64,000 bases of DNA, taken from positions 19,709,206-19,773,205 of the forward strand of contig NC_092693.1 of NCBI RefSeq assembly GCF_964275005.1, written 5' to 3'. Of this stretch, positions 59,701-64,000 are shown in pieces. Numbering within the stretch: the first letter of the stretch is position 1; every line of letters begins with the position of its first letter. The DNA is from Diadema setosum. Taxonomy: Eukaryota > Echinodermata > Echinoidea > Diadematoida > Diadematidae. A model generated the notes under the pieces. It did not search any database. It was not told the origin of the DNA and saw only the letters and a program-made list of their open reading frames with translations. Made by a program: the position numbers and the translations under genes.

Positions 59701-60502
59701 TACATGTGCGTGACGTGGGCAGCGAGAAAATCAAACTGTCACACATATGTTGATGCAAGAATATTGGCAGACGTCCACTCTTGTTGCACATGGGTCCAAC
59801 GATAAAAAGCATCCCATGTTATGATAACAGGGCTGGTGCTTTGGTTTCTGCGGTTTTAAGTGTATGTCATGGCCGTTAATCGTCTCCTTTGTTTCAGACA
59901 GTTATGGGCGTGATTGACCTTAACGATCATTGAGAAGAGAGCACGCTGTTTCGCACCATATATGGCGATAACCTTGATGCTTTCGGTGTGATGACCAGAA
60001 AAAAAGAAGAAAGAAAATAGGATGGAGAAAGAAATCAAGAAAGCTTATGTGTGTCGGTGTTTAGGTGAACAAAGCTAACTGGATTTTGGGTATTAATTTT
60101 CACTAGGTTATTAGCTATGACACTGCATTTGATGTTCAACAATGAATATACTTGTACTTGGAGAAAGGGAAAAAATGGAGTGTCAGTAAACAGGGATACA
60201 ATGCATGAGTCATGCGGTCTGACATTTTCGCCAGAGGCAGGATCCAAGTGTTCGTGCCAAGGACGATGCCCTCTACCAGGAATGATTTTTATCTCTCGAT
60301 TGATAGGTGGGATGTGTTCCGCCAATCATTCCGGGCCATCGCGGCGAGGTACAGCTGGCAGAGGGTGGCGGCCGCGGCGGTGCTGGGTCTGGTTGCCATA
60401 GAAACGCTCGTGTTGAGCCTCTTCCACCGGGAGGTGATCTCGCTCGGACTTCTGGGAGTGGCGGTGTGGCCGCTGTGCAGCGAGCAGAGGGGCAGAAGCA
60501 AG
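36877..60502 (+). CDS. PIGN: PIGN, GPI ethanolamine phosphate transferase 1 (3' partial, continues beyond window)
   Basis: Recognised exons are a candidate first exon ending 36901, then 42497-42731 (ATG at 42508), 44045-44166, 45033-45131, 45478-45584, 46488-46743, 47493-47609, 48473-48666, 49198-49332, 51788-51867, 53238-53489 and 60307-60502. From 42508 they join in frame to 594 residues, about the first two thirds of a protein that is 931 residues in human. PIGN sits in the ER membrane and transfers ethanolamine phosphate from phosphatidylethanolamine to the first mannose of GPI precursors. Seen: an N-terminal membrane segment (about 4-22), then an alkaline-phosphatase-fold domain with D53 (FVADGLRAD), T93 ([10 protein letters not shown], the expected nucleophile), D215/H219 (LDTNGHSH) and D263/H264 (TADHGMTDW) as metal ligands, then the start of the multi-spanning C-terminal part. 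All key residues are present. Confidence 0.95.
36949..36982 (-). repeat. 3' copy of the 34-bp direct terminal repeat of the Penelope-like element
   Basis: It is identical to 40793-40826 at all 34 positions. In element orientation it begins TAGGATCGAAAGC and ends CTTTTGACTCCAT. This copy forms the second half of the hammerhead-like motif and directly abuts the target duplication. Confidence 0.95.
36964..37002 (-). ncRNA. Compact hammerhead ribozyme-like motif of the Penelope-like element
   Basis: Read on the minus strand, the 39 nt divide into GCCU (stem I), CUGACGA (core), A, GAUUC-UGCUA-GGAUC (stem II and loop), GAAA (core), GC, UC (cleavage expected after this C, between 36968 and 36967) and AGGC (stem I). 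Stem III is reduced to a single possible A-U pair closed by GC. Small hammerhead variants with minimal stem III are known from Penelope-like elements and are thought to work as dimers. The additional A after CUGACGA departs from the textbook core. Activity is inferred, not shown. Confidence 0.75.
37503..37557. repeat. (AT)n microsatellite in the 3' region of the Penelope-like element
   Basis: About 55 bp of perfect AT dinucleotides lie just beyond the end of the reverse transcriptase ORF. The perfect repeat fits a young insertion and is probably variable between individuals. Confidence 0.95.
37577..40303 (-). CDS. Penelope-like reverse transcriptase with C-terminal GIY-YIG endonuclease (908 aa)
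   Basis: The frame is open for 908 codons; a second Met ([11 protein letters not shown]) 20 codons in may be the real start. The protein copies element RNA into the target site. Residue positions are approximate. RT signatures: [20 protein letters not shown], motif [20 protein letters not shown] (about 445-460), motif [17 protein letters not shown] (about 508-520) and motif [11 protein letters not shown] (YIDD about 545-548), then TNFLDVTV. A Cys cluster (CSASRCIIC) precedes the nuclease domain, which shows VVYLITC (about 810) and [17 protein letters not shown] (about 823-838), the GIY-YIG core with its Arg and His. C-terminal placement of the nuclease fits canonical Penelope families and excludes the permuted Naiad/Chlamys type. 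Catalytic residues look intact. Confidence 0.93.
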   Translation of the reverse strand: MYFSFPCLAIIVLLCPLPTMANHLSLFHQLRKTKLKALRFSFHQDNYRFYSLNRMIPAGLQLHCTPALGTLSPELRKRWNQTLRGASIRLINILSEQCTASLTSSSADIDRLESELRSCCTDTQWLKYNDEIESCLSKHVSELTARRNKKIGNFTKKRQRSNRFRRHTTSTDVSSTSVVNLSSSPLSQAETSLLSKGLKFCPTPPKVDQIALSQDLSSFYRRLRLKEFFLDEPPSAPEPFHQKSSWIPPKNRVPSLETYIEAVSSQVHSADTLDIASHDNLPKEERQALSSLKNRSDIIIKPADKGSAVVVMDRQQYIDEAMKHLRNPSHYTPLDFDPTDNFSQQIQSTLDDMKEHEHLTKKAHKFLSPVNAKPARFYLLPKIHKPGNPGRPILSGNGSPTENISLFVDHHIKPLVSLAPSYIHDTPDFLRKLDDIKDQIPETAIIGTFDVSSLYTNIPHDEGILASCEALTCSGHSNPPISDIKSLMSHVLTKNNFTFMDKHYLQVSGTAMGTRMAPSFACLFMTKLEQQMLDSAPCRPWIWWRYIDDVFFIWTREEESLHTFIDHINSFHRTIKFTSDFSQEETNFLDVTVRKESNHVTTTLYTKPTDTHQYLHSASCHPRHCKTSIPYSQALRLRRICSEDSEFSFHARNLKRHLAARGYGTRRVQQAINKVRSLPRSEVLKPKTNKQDTTDRIPLVTTFHPNLPSLHNILRDNHHILHTSDRLSQAVPDTPILAYRRPHNLKDLIVRAEVPSLTDNSSPLQHGTFKCSASRCIICSIHIHESDSFTSNSTGLSHHTKGNITCTTTNVVYLITCRICRIQYVGETKTTLKRRFYGHRSTVNTAKLDTPVGHHFNLPDHSITDMTLQGIESLGTRPDTVRTSREKLWMRRLHTIQPHGLNIQEGND
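40304..40792 (-). other. CT-rich 5' leader of the Penelope-like element
   Basis: In element orientation this region is rich in C and T and carries a 128-codon open frame (40416-40802) of low complexity (Ser, Phe, Leu). It does not resemble a known protein and is more likely leader sequence than a gene. Confidence 0.5.
40793..40826 (-). repeat. 5' copy of the 34-bp direct terminal repeat of the Penelope-like element
   Basis: It is identical to 36949-36982. Here it lacks the first half of the hammerhead-like motif, so the element's 5' end starts inside the loop of stem II. Confidence 0.95.
42497..42731 (+). CDS. PIGN: PIGN exon: conserved start, signal-anchor, first metal-binding Asp
   Basis: Eleven bases after the acceptor comes ATG (42508), giving [20 protein letters not shown], then [15 protein letters not shown]. 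Human PIGN starts with a similar hydrophobic segment and [32 protein letters not shown] contains the first active-site Asp. The exon ends in phase 2. Confidence 0.97.
42732..44044 (+). other. PIGN intron, no recognised feature
   Basis: AT-rich intron of 1.3 kb with a short (CA)n run near 43580 and a T-rich acceptor ending TTTTGTGTGTGTAG. No exon or known repeat was seen. Confidence 0.8.
44045..44166 (+). CDS. PIGN: PIGN exon: catalytic Thr
   Basis: It encodes [20 protein letters not shown], then [13 protein letters not shown]. The Thr in [10 protein letters not shown] (T93) is the expected nucleophile by analogy with alkaline-phosphatase-fold transferases. The human segment is nearly identical. 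Confidence 0.98.
44167..45032 (+). other. PIGN intron, nothing notable
   Basis: AT-rich, with a GTTT repeat near 44470. The acceptor is ATCTTTCTGCAG. Confidence 0.85.
45033..45131 (+). CDS. PIGN: PIGN exon: ENPVEFDS...[14 protein letters not shown]
   Basis: It encodes [20 protein letters not shown] and [12 protein letters not shown], matching human PIGN almost residue by residue. Phase 1 at both ends. Confidence 0.98.
45132..45477 (+). other. PIGN intron, nothing notable
   Basis: This is 346 bp of AT-rich intron without recognised elements. Confidence 0.85.
45478..45584 (+). CDS. PIGN: PIGN exon: GASGDHV...LDTWVFD
   Basis: It encodes [20 protein letters not shown] and [10 protein letters not shown]. 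Human PIGN has ASGDHVYTYSY and LDTWVFDNVK here. Ends in phase 0. Confidence 0.96.
45585..46487 (+). other. PIGN intron, nothing notable
   Basis: AT-rich intron of 0.9 kb; no repeat family recognised. The polypyrimidine tract before the acceptor (GAACATGACAG) is weak. Confidence 0.8.
46488..46743 (+). CDS. PIGN: PIGN exon: metal-binding DTNGHSH and ADHGMTDW motifs
   Basis: It encodes [20 protein letters not shown] and [13 protein letters not shown]215, H219, D263 and H264 are the expected metal ligands of the active site. The exon ends in phase 1 with donor GTGAGA. Confidence 0.98.
46744..47492 (+). other. PIGN intron with a two-copy tandem duplication
   Basis: Most of this intron is the duplicated unit at 47035-47414. 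Nothing coding is visible. Confidence 0.85.
47035..47414 (+). repeat. Two-copy tandem duplication, about 187-bp unit
   Basis: AAACTTATCAAGACGTATTC at 47035 recurs as AAACTTATCTAGATGTATTC near 47223. Both copies share ACACTCTTCAAACAATTTGA or a close variant, AATCAAATTTTGTGATATTT and end near AGCTGTAA. Divergence is perhaps a tenth of positions. Confidence 0.9.
47493..47609 (+). CDS. PIGN: PIGN exon: [20 protein letters not shown]
   Basis: It encodes [20 protein letters not shown] and [10 protein letters not shown], parallel to [20 protein letters not shown] in human. It completes the catalytic domain's last metal-site region. Phase 1 at both ends. Confidence 0.98.
47610..48472 (+). other. PIGN intron largely occupied by a TTAA-flanked MITE
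   Basis: The fold-back element at 47630-48280 starts only about 20 bp after the splice donor. A T/G-run (about 48340-48387) follows. The acceptor is TTCGCTCTTGAACAG. Confidence 0.85.
47630..48280. mobile_element. T2/Kolobok-like TTAA MITE, second family (651 bp)
   Basis: TTAA at 47626-47629 is followed by AGGGGAATGATACCCAAATA, and the right end TATCACTCCCCT runs into TTAA at 48281-48284. Inner arms also mirror: TAGCAATATTAGTAGACCAC against CTACTAATATTGCTGCATTC. The ends fit TTAAAGGRR but the body differs from the family at 2410. Confidence 0.75.
48473..48666 (+). CDS. PIGN: PIGN exon: [24 protein letters not shown]
   Basis: It encodes [20 protein letters not shown] and [16 protein letters not shown], nearly identical to human PIGN. 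Ends in phase 0 at donor GTGAGT. Confidence 0.98.
48667..49197 (+). other. PIGN intron, nothing notable
   Basis: AT-rich with a short AG-rich run near 49070-49120. No repeat family recognised. Confidence 0.85.
49198..49332 (+). CDS. PIGN: PIGN exon: luminal linker
   Basis: It encodes [20 protein letters not shown] and [20 protein letters not shown], corresponding to [20 protein letters not shown]...ILRKARSYIKHRKFDE of human. Less conserved than the catalytic exons, but phase and position fit. Confidence 0.93.
49385..49525 (+). repeat. Dispersed repeat with CACTGGCATTCA core, copy 3
   Basis: The segment shares ATGAAACTTTCGCGAAATGC, CACTGGCATTCAATGCATTG and the end TTTCTGGTTTTGCAGT with the copy at 12745-12900. 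It begins about 50 bp after a splice donor. Confidence 0.65.
50622..50835. mobile_element. Fold-back MITE with GACAAGACCT-type ends, copy 2
   Basis: The left end CATATTGTCCCTGGGGTAAC, AAGACCTTGTAT is mirrored by the right end, which reads CATATGGTCCCGGGGGTGAC on the other strand. The ends are related to the element at 23459-23714. Confidence 0.65.
51788..51867 (+). CDS. PIGN: PIGN exon: [11 protein letters not shown]
   Basis: It encodes [17 protein letters not shown], matching [17 protein letters not shown] in human. This is the junction between the luminal domain and the membrane part. Phase 0 in, 2 out, donor GTAAGT. Confidence 0.98.
51868..53237 (+). other. PIGN intron carrying a Helitron-like tandem-repeat element
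   Basis: The element at 51919-52749 begins about 50 bp after the donor and takes up most of the intron. The rest is AT-rich with no further feature. Confidence 0.8.
51919..52749 (+). mobile_element. Helitron-like (HINE/Helentron-type) element, second family
   Basis: The 5' end has TTATACCCCCG (51919-51929) inside the palindrome TATACCCCCGGGGTATA, then GGGCGGTCGGGCGGTC repeats. The core is about five diverged units of roughly 110-190 bp built on TTGCGTCGCGAACT, TGAAACTTGGTACAGATG and GTTGCCATGGTAACGGCATA. The 3' end has CGGAGGTATAA (52714-52724, inverse of the 5' end with one mismatch), the hairpin GTCGCTGTAGCGAC (52728-52741), ATTT and CTAG. Hairpin plus CTAG fits a Helitron 3' end. The family call is inference. 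Confidence 0.65.
53238..53489 (+). CDS. PIGN: PIGN exon: first C-terminal membrane segments
   Basis: It encodes [17 protein letters not shown], then [20 protein letters not shown] and [17 protein letters not shown]. Human PIGN has FVGWISYASLLIIKSH, FVAIGILVAFFLLIQACPW and YVYGLLPLPIWYAVLRE. Two or three hydrophobic spans are visible. Phase 2 in and out. Confidence 0.96.
54116..54358. mobile_element. TACTGTATACGCC MITE (TA-flanked)
   Basis: TACTGTATACGCC at the left is perfectly inverted as GGCGTATACAGTA at the right (54346-54358). ATATTTC/ATATTTA-type sequences continue the pairing. The 243-bp size and TA ends fit a Tc1/mariner-like MITE. Members or relatives occur at 709 and 62335. Confidence 0.75.
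55618..56206. mobile_element. Fold-back element with AAAGTTAGTCT arms, copy 2
   Basis: The left arm AATCAAAAGTTAGTCTGC, then CAGTGAAAATTTTGTCAAAT and TTATGAAGTTTCACTAATTT, is mirrored by the right arm: on the other strand GTTCAAAGTTGGTCTCAC, TAGTGAAAATCTCATTGAAA and TTATGAAAATGTGAATTTTT. GCAAATATGTGAGCTGGTGA against GCAAATGGGTGAGCTGATG continues the pairing. Same family as 33497-34032. Confidence 0.7.
58292..58985 (+). repeat. Long polypurine tract (GAGGA/GAGGAAG repeats), about 690 bp
   Basis: The plus strand is almost only A and G with scattered T and rare C, built on GGAGGAGGAAGAGGA units. The complementary Ser/Pro/Leu-rich 280-codon frame on the minus strand is a by-product of the repeat and not a gene. 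Polypurine tracts of this length can form triplex (H-DNA). Confidence 0.9.
60307..60502 (+). CDS. PIGN: PIGN exon: further membrane segments
   Basis: It encodes [20 protein letters not shown], then [18 protein letters not shown]. Human PIGN has [20 protein letters not shown] and YRYMLTAGLTAFAAWPFL. The exon is strikingly GC-rich against its introns. It ends in phase 0 at donor GTACGT; the next exon is outside the window. Confidence 0.93.
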
Positions 60503-62334
60503 GTACGTCCCATAATTGACACATTTTTCGCTGTAATCAAACGAAAAGAGGCCTCTCTCTCCCTTAAAAAAATTCTCACCCCAATGGAAAACTGCAGGGA
60601 ATTGAAATGGTTGGTGAACCAACTAGATGTCAGTCACATGCAGTCTTTGTTCATATCGACAATAAAAGAGAGGTAAAGATAAGAGATGAATATCCTTGAA
60701 TTGTGCTCCTGTTGTTGTTAAGCTGGTACATGAGATGAGTCCATGGAGCATCTGTATAGATGAGTTTATCCCACTTGCTATCGTCTCTGCCTTTTCCATT
60801 CCACATTTCTGTGGCAACACGATTCTGATGGGAGTGGATATTTGACACTGTCTGTGCCAGGGACCGTGGACAGTGTGTGCAACTCTCTGGAGTTATCTGT
60901 GGCAATCAGCACTCATATCGCACAAAGGGTTAAAGCAGTGTCACAGAGAACAGAAGGAGTTAAATGAATAGTGCTCAATCCACATTTACTGCTAAGGAAT
61001 GGTTAAAACTGGTATTTATCATAATTTGACCTTTATCAATTTTCTCCTTTCTAGAAAGCCTCTTTCCCTTCATGCTGTAGTTTTTGCCTTTTTGATGAAG
61101 GGTAAGCCTATTGAGGTGCTTGGGCAGTCGAGCTAATTCCTCAAACAATATCAAGGTTGAAAGGTTAAAAGCAGAGGAAAAGGCAGAGGTGATAATCAGG
61201 GGTGATGTATTCAGATTTTGAAGTTATGTTCCTCTCCAAGGATGACTTGACATCTTTGTCCTGTAGTTGGAGTTGTGTTTTGTGTGAGTCAGGCCAGTGG
61301 AATGATTGTGTACAGTTTCATTCTCGTCAGTACGTATTCATATTTGTGGTGTCGAGAGGCCAAAATGTCCCAAAATAAATCGTGAAGACAGTTTGCACAT
61401 TAAAATGAGAGCTACCGGTATATCTTACACCCCGGTGAGCACACATGTCATTGGAAGTTTGTGTCGATGAATATTCTGTAAAAGTATGGTACCATGTTGT
61501 GTGAAGGGATTGTGAAGCATACCATAGCTTTTGCCAACCTGCCTATTTTGGGTCGCTCTTTTCCATATTCATATCAAAAGCATGGGTGAACGCAACAGCC
61601 AACAAAGATGCTCGTGGAATGTGAGGAGCTTGAAAAATGAGAAAATTCATGTGAAACATGGGCTTCCAAAAAAATCCCCACTTGTAAATTTCCATGTGAT
61701 GTGAAGCTACTATCAGCCAGCTTGGGGGGGGGGGGGGGGGGGAGGGTGGGGGAGGAAGGGTTGTAAAATCATTGCCCCCAAAAAGATGGAATCTATCAGC
61801 AACAAGGTATATTAAGAAGAATATTTTCCTGTGAGGGACTCGGGGGAACTGAATTTCTAGAATGTATATCTTTTTTCCCTTTTTTTTTTTGTGAGTCACT
61901 TAAGAGCCTGATGCCTTTTAAGCTATGTTGTCTGGCTATACTGCCAACCAGTGCCAAGGGCTATCAGTCCCATGCAGTGGTAATTGATGATGGCAATCAG
62001 TTGGCTGTAGTGTTGGGTAATAAATTTGCCCAATTGTGATAGGGTCAGTGGACTCTTTATCAGCACCAAATCATTTTGTTCCCCCTCCTTTTTTTTTTTT
62101 CTTGATGCGTTTGCTAGTCTGCAAATGGATTACGGTTATCTGGAAAATTAGTTCGGGAAGTGTTGTGTTTGAACATGTGATATCAAGGTGCTTGTGCGAG
62201 CTCGTCTGACTTATGTGAGATTTTTTTATTAACCAAACCTTAGAGTATTGAACAAAGAGCAGTAATATTTGCTCCATGAGTGTGCATACTTGTAGCCCCT
62301 TTTAAAGTTTTATCATACCTTCAAACCTGTTTAA

Positions 62335-62540
62335 TACTGTATGCACTGTTATTTTCGTGTACAGATTTTCTCGAGAATGAAGAAGTCATTGACATTTTCG
62401 CGAGACGTTGTTTTCGTGAATAGACGCCTACGCAAATGTAAAGGCAGTACTGCCCTAGCGCATGTACATTTTCGCGTGTTGTTAAATTCGCGATCCAACT
62501 GTGATATGCAAAATTCGCAAAAATAAGAGCGTATATAGTA
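62335..62540. mobile_element. TACTGTAT-type MITE (206 bp)
   Basis: The left end TACTGTATGCACTGTTATTT TCG is mirrored by the right end, which reads TACTATATACGCTCTTATTT on the other strand. The interior has CGCGAGACG and CGCGATCC segments. It shares its left half with the segment at 709. Confidence 0.7.
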
Positions 62541-63072
62541 GAGGGGGAGTGTTTAAGATGTGTGGTTGGCCAAAATATTTTCGTTTTCTTTATCACATGT
62601 CTATTAAGCATAGCAACAAGTGCCACAACTATTTTTTCTTTTATGTTTTTTTTTGTAGTACTTAAGGACCTGTAGAATAAAGCAGGGAGTATTACATGAC
62701 ATTATGACATTATGACATTATATTGTAATGGCACATATCAACTGAAAATGCTGTTCCATACAATTTTATCTATTTTGTTTTGTTTTGTTTTCAAAGATCA
62801 ACTGTTTTCGTACATACGTGTACATATGAGTTAAAGAAAAGATTCAGTTTGCGGAGTTTCTAGATAAATGCTTTGATCCGTCAGTGCATGTCACACCAAC
62901 ACAGGTCTTGCATCTGACAAAGAAAAAATGAGGAAAAAACAAACAAACCTAAGAGCAATCTTCCCATAATTTATAAATTTACATTACTCACACTTGCAAA
63001 TATGGTATTTTAAAATAGTATGAATGCACACTGGTTTTCATGCAGAATACATCAGACTCGATATACTTCAGG

Positions 63073-63229
63073 CAGTGGCGGATCCAGAGGGGGGTGCTCC
63101 GGGCGCGCGCCCCCCTCTTTATTTTTGGTTAAAACAAAAGAAATAAAAAGAAAAAATGGGGGATGCATGCGCCCCCCTATAATTTTGCAAAGACACCTCC
63201 CCTTAACAGAATTCCTGGATCCGCCCTTG
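63073..63229. mobile_element. hAT-like MITE (CAGTGGCGGATCCAG ends)
   Basis: The left end CAGTGGCGGATCCAG is mirrored by CTGGATCCGCCCTTG at the right. CTTCAGG directly before and CTACAGG directly after look like an imperfect target duplication. CAGTGGCGGATCCAG-type ends are widespread among hAT MITEs of animals. No coding capacity. Confidence 0.7.
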
Positions 63230-63538
63230 CTACAGGGGTGAACAAAACATCTCATCTAGAGTTACAATTGACTACATACTCTGTGATCAGGATCCTTACT
63301 AACAACCCCATCCCCTGAAAAGTTTACGAGGTGTTTTTTGGCAAATACCAGCTTTGGATTTTGGCACAAATACAACTGCACACACAAAGAGAGCACCAAC
63401 TCTACTTCATAGACATTACATGTGCAATAGCAATGTTTGTGTGGCATGTTATATACACACATGTATACACACAGACATACCCATAGGGCTATGGTTGCTA
63501 CCATACCCCCCCCCCCCTTTTTTTGTGTCACTCCTGTA

Positions 63539-63653
63539 GAGTACCAAAGTGATGATTGGAACCAGGTCCGAGCATAAACACTTGGGCCAAGTGAGGTTGT
63601 TTAGAGCCAGTTTTCATGGCGATGAATGGCGATGACATCACTCTTTGGTACTC
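63539..63653. repeat. Short fold-back element (115 bp)
   Basis: GAGTACCAAAGTGATG at the left is inverted as CATCACTCTTTGGTACTC at the right, with one small bulge. GGCGATGAATGGCGATGA is a short internal repeat. Class unknown. Confidence 0.6.
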
Positions 63654-64000
63654 CATTTCATACATAAGAGATGGAATCTTTTAGCAACATTTCATGTAAT
63701 TTGAAAAGATAGACATTGAGTTCTGTTATTTAATTTTCAATTCAAAGTTTTTGCTCAATCATCCTGGACTGATATCATTCCCCCCCCCCTTCCTTGTCAA
63801 AGTAAATGTAAAGATTGGTGTAATGTGTATTGTTTGGTAGGTGTGGGGCATTTAATGTAGATTGCCAGTATTAGGTGTACTATGGCATATATTAGGCCCG
63901 TTCACAGTCACCCATAGTTACAATTATTTGAATTGTGAATTGAATTGTGAATTGAATTGCAACACAAAAACCTCTTTTTTTTCCCTGATGAATTTGAATA

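Larger units (their letters stand above)
53490..60306 (+). other. PIGN intron (6.8 kb), repeat-rich
   Basis: It contains a TA-flanked MITE (54116-54358), a purine-rich stretch (about 53800-55000), a fold-back element (about 55618-56206), a T run (57884-57910) and a long polypurine tract (58292-58985). CCCTAA-like text occurs near 54570-54602. No exon was recognised; phases of the flanking exons (2 and 2) are compatible with direct splicing. Confidence 0.75.
60503..64000 (+). other. PIGN intron running off the window
   Basis: No further PIGN exon (expected to continue with hydrophobic spans after the RSK end) was found. The stretch has a G run near 61725, a TACTGTAT MITE (62335-62540), a hAT-like MITE (63073-63229), a short hairpin element (63539-63653) and C runs near 63508 and 63781. 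Confidence 0.75.

Noticed and set aside
61050-61130. A possible further PIGN exon in the last intron
   Set aside because: A CTGTAG acceptor-like string occurs near 61075, but the following frame gives no stretch like the expected PIGN membrane segments.

Overview
This is a 64 kb piece of nuclear DNA from an animal, most likely an echinoderm close to sea urchins. The evidence is AT-rich introns with GT-AG junctions, single-copy genes orthologous to vertebrate genes, and dense small DNA transposons whose ends (for example TTAAAGGGATGG) I recall as typical of sea urchin DNA. The phylum call is inference; the two gene calls rest on direct protein similarity. No bacterial genes, CRISPR arrays, rRNA or tRNA genes were seen.

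Layout. (1) 1-4511: repeats and no recognised exon; upstream or 5' intron of the first gene. (2) 4512-26311, plus strand: ten exons of the single ortholog of vertebrate ANKRD11/ANKRD12, an ankyrin-repeat chromatin cofactor. The exons join in frame with consistent phases to 1,182 residues ending in a stop; only the 5' end is missing. (3) 26312 to about 36500: 3' UTR and intergenic DNA with small transposons and poly-G/C tracts. (4) About 36540-36901: a probable housekeeping promoter (YY1-, NRF1-, ETS- and E-box-like sites) and a short first exon for the next gene. (5) 36877 or 42508 to 60502 and beyond, plus strand: PIGN, the enzyme that adds ethanolamine phosphate to the first mannose of GPI anchors. 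The eleven recognised exons encode the whole catalytic domain and the first membrane segments; the remaining exons lie beyond the right edge.

The most striking object is a Penelope-like retroelement at 36949-40829 (minus strand), sitting 47 bp downstream of the PIGN first-exon donor. It has an uninterrupted 908-codon ORF (reverse transcriptase plus C-terminal GIY-YIG nuclease), identical 34-bp direct terminal repeats, an identical 16-bp target duplication, and at its 3' end a compact hammerhead-ribozyme-like fold almost without stem III. It looks very young.

The introns hold several families of small transposons: four TTAA-flanked T2/Kolobok-like MITEs, two piggyBac-like MITEs (one only 85 bp), hAT-like and TA-flanked MITEs, and several fold-back families. 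Two elements of unrelated sequence (10335-11304 and 51919-52749) share one architecture: inverted subterminal repeats, a 5' palindrome, about 160-bp tandem units, and a 3' hairpin followed by CTAC or CTAG. This fits Helitron-like (Helentron/HINE) elements. The two genes have no obvious functional link; they are ordinary neighbours.
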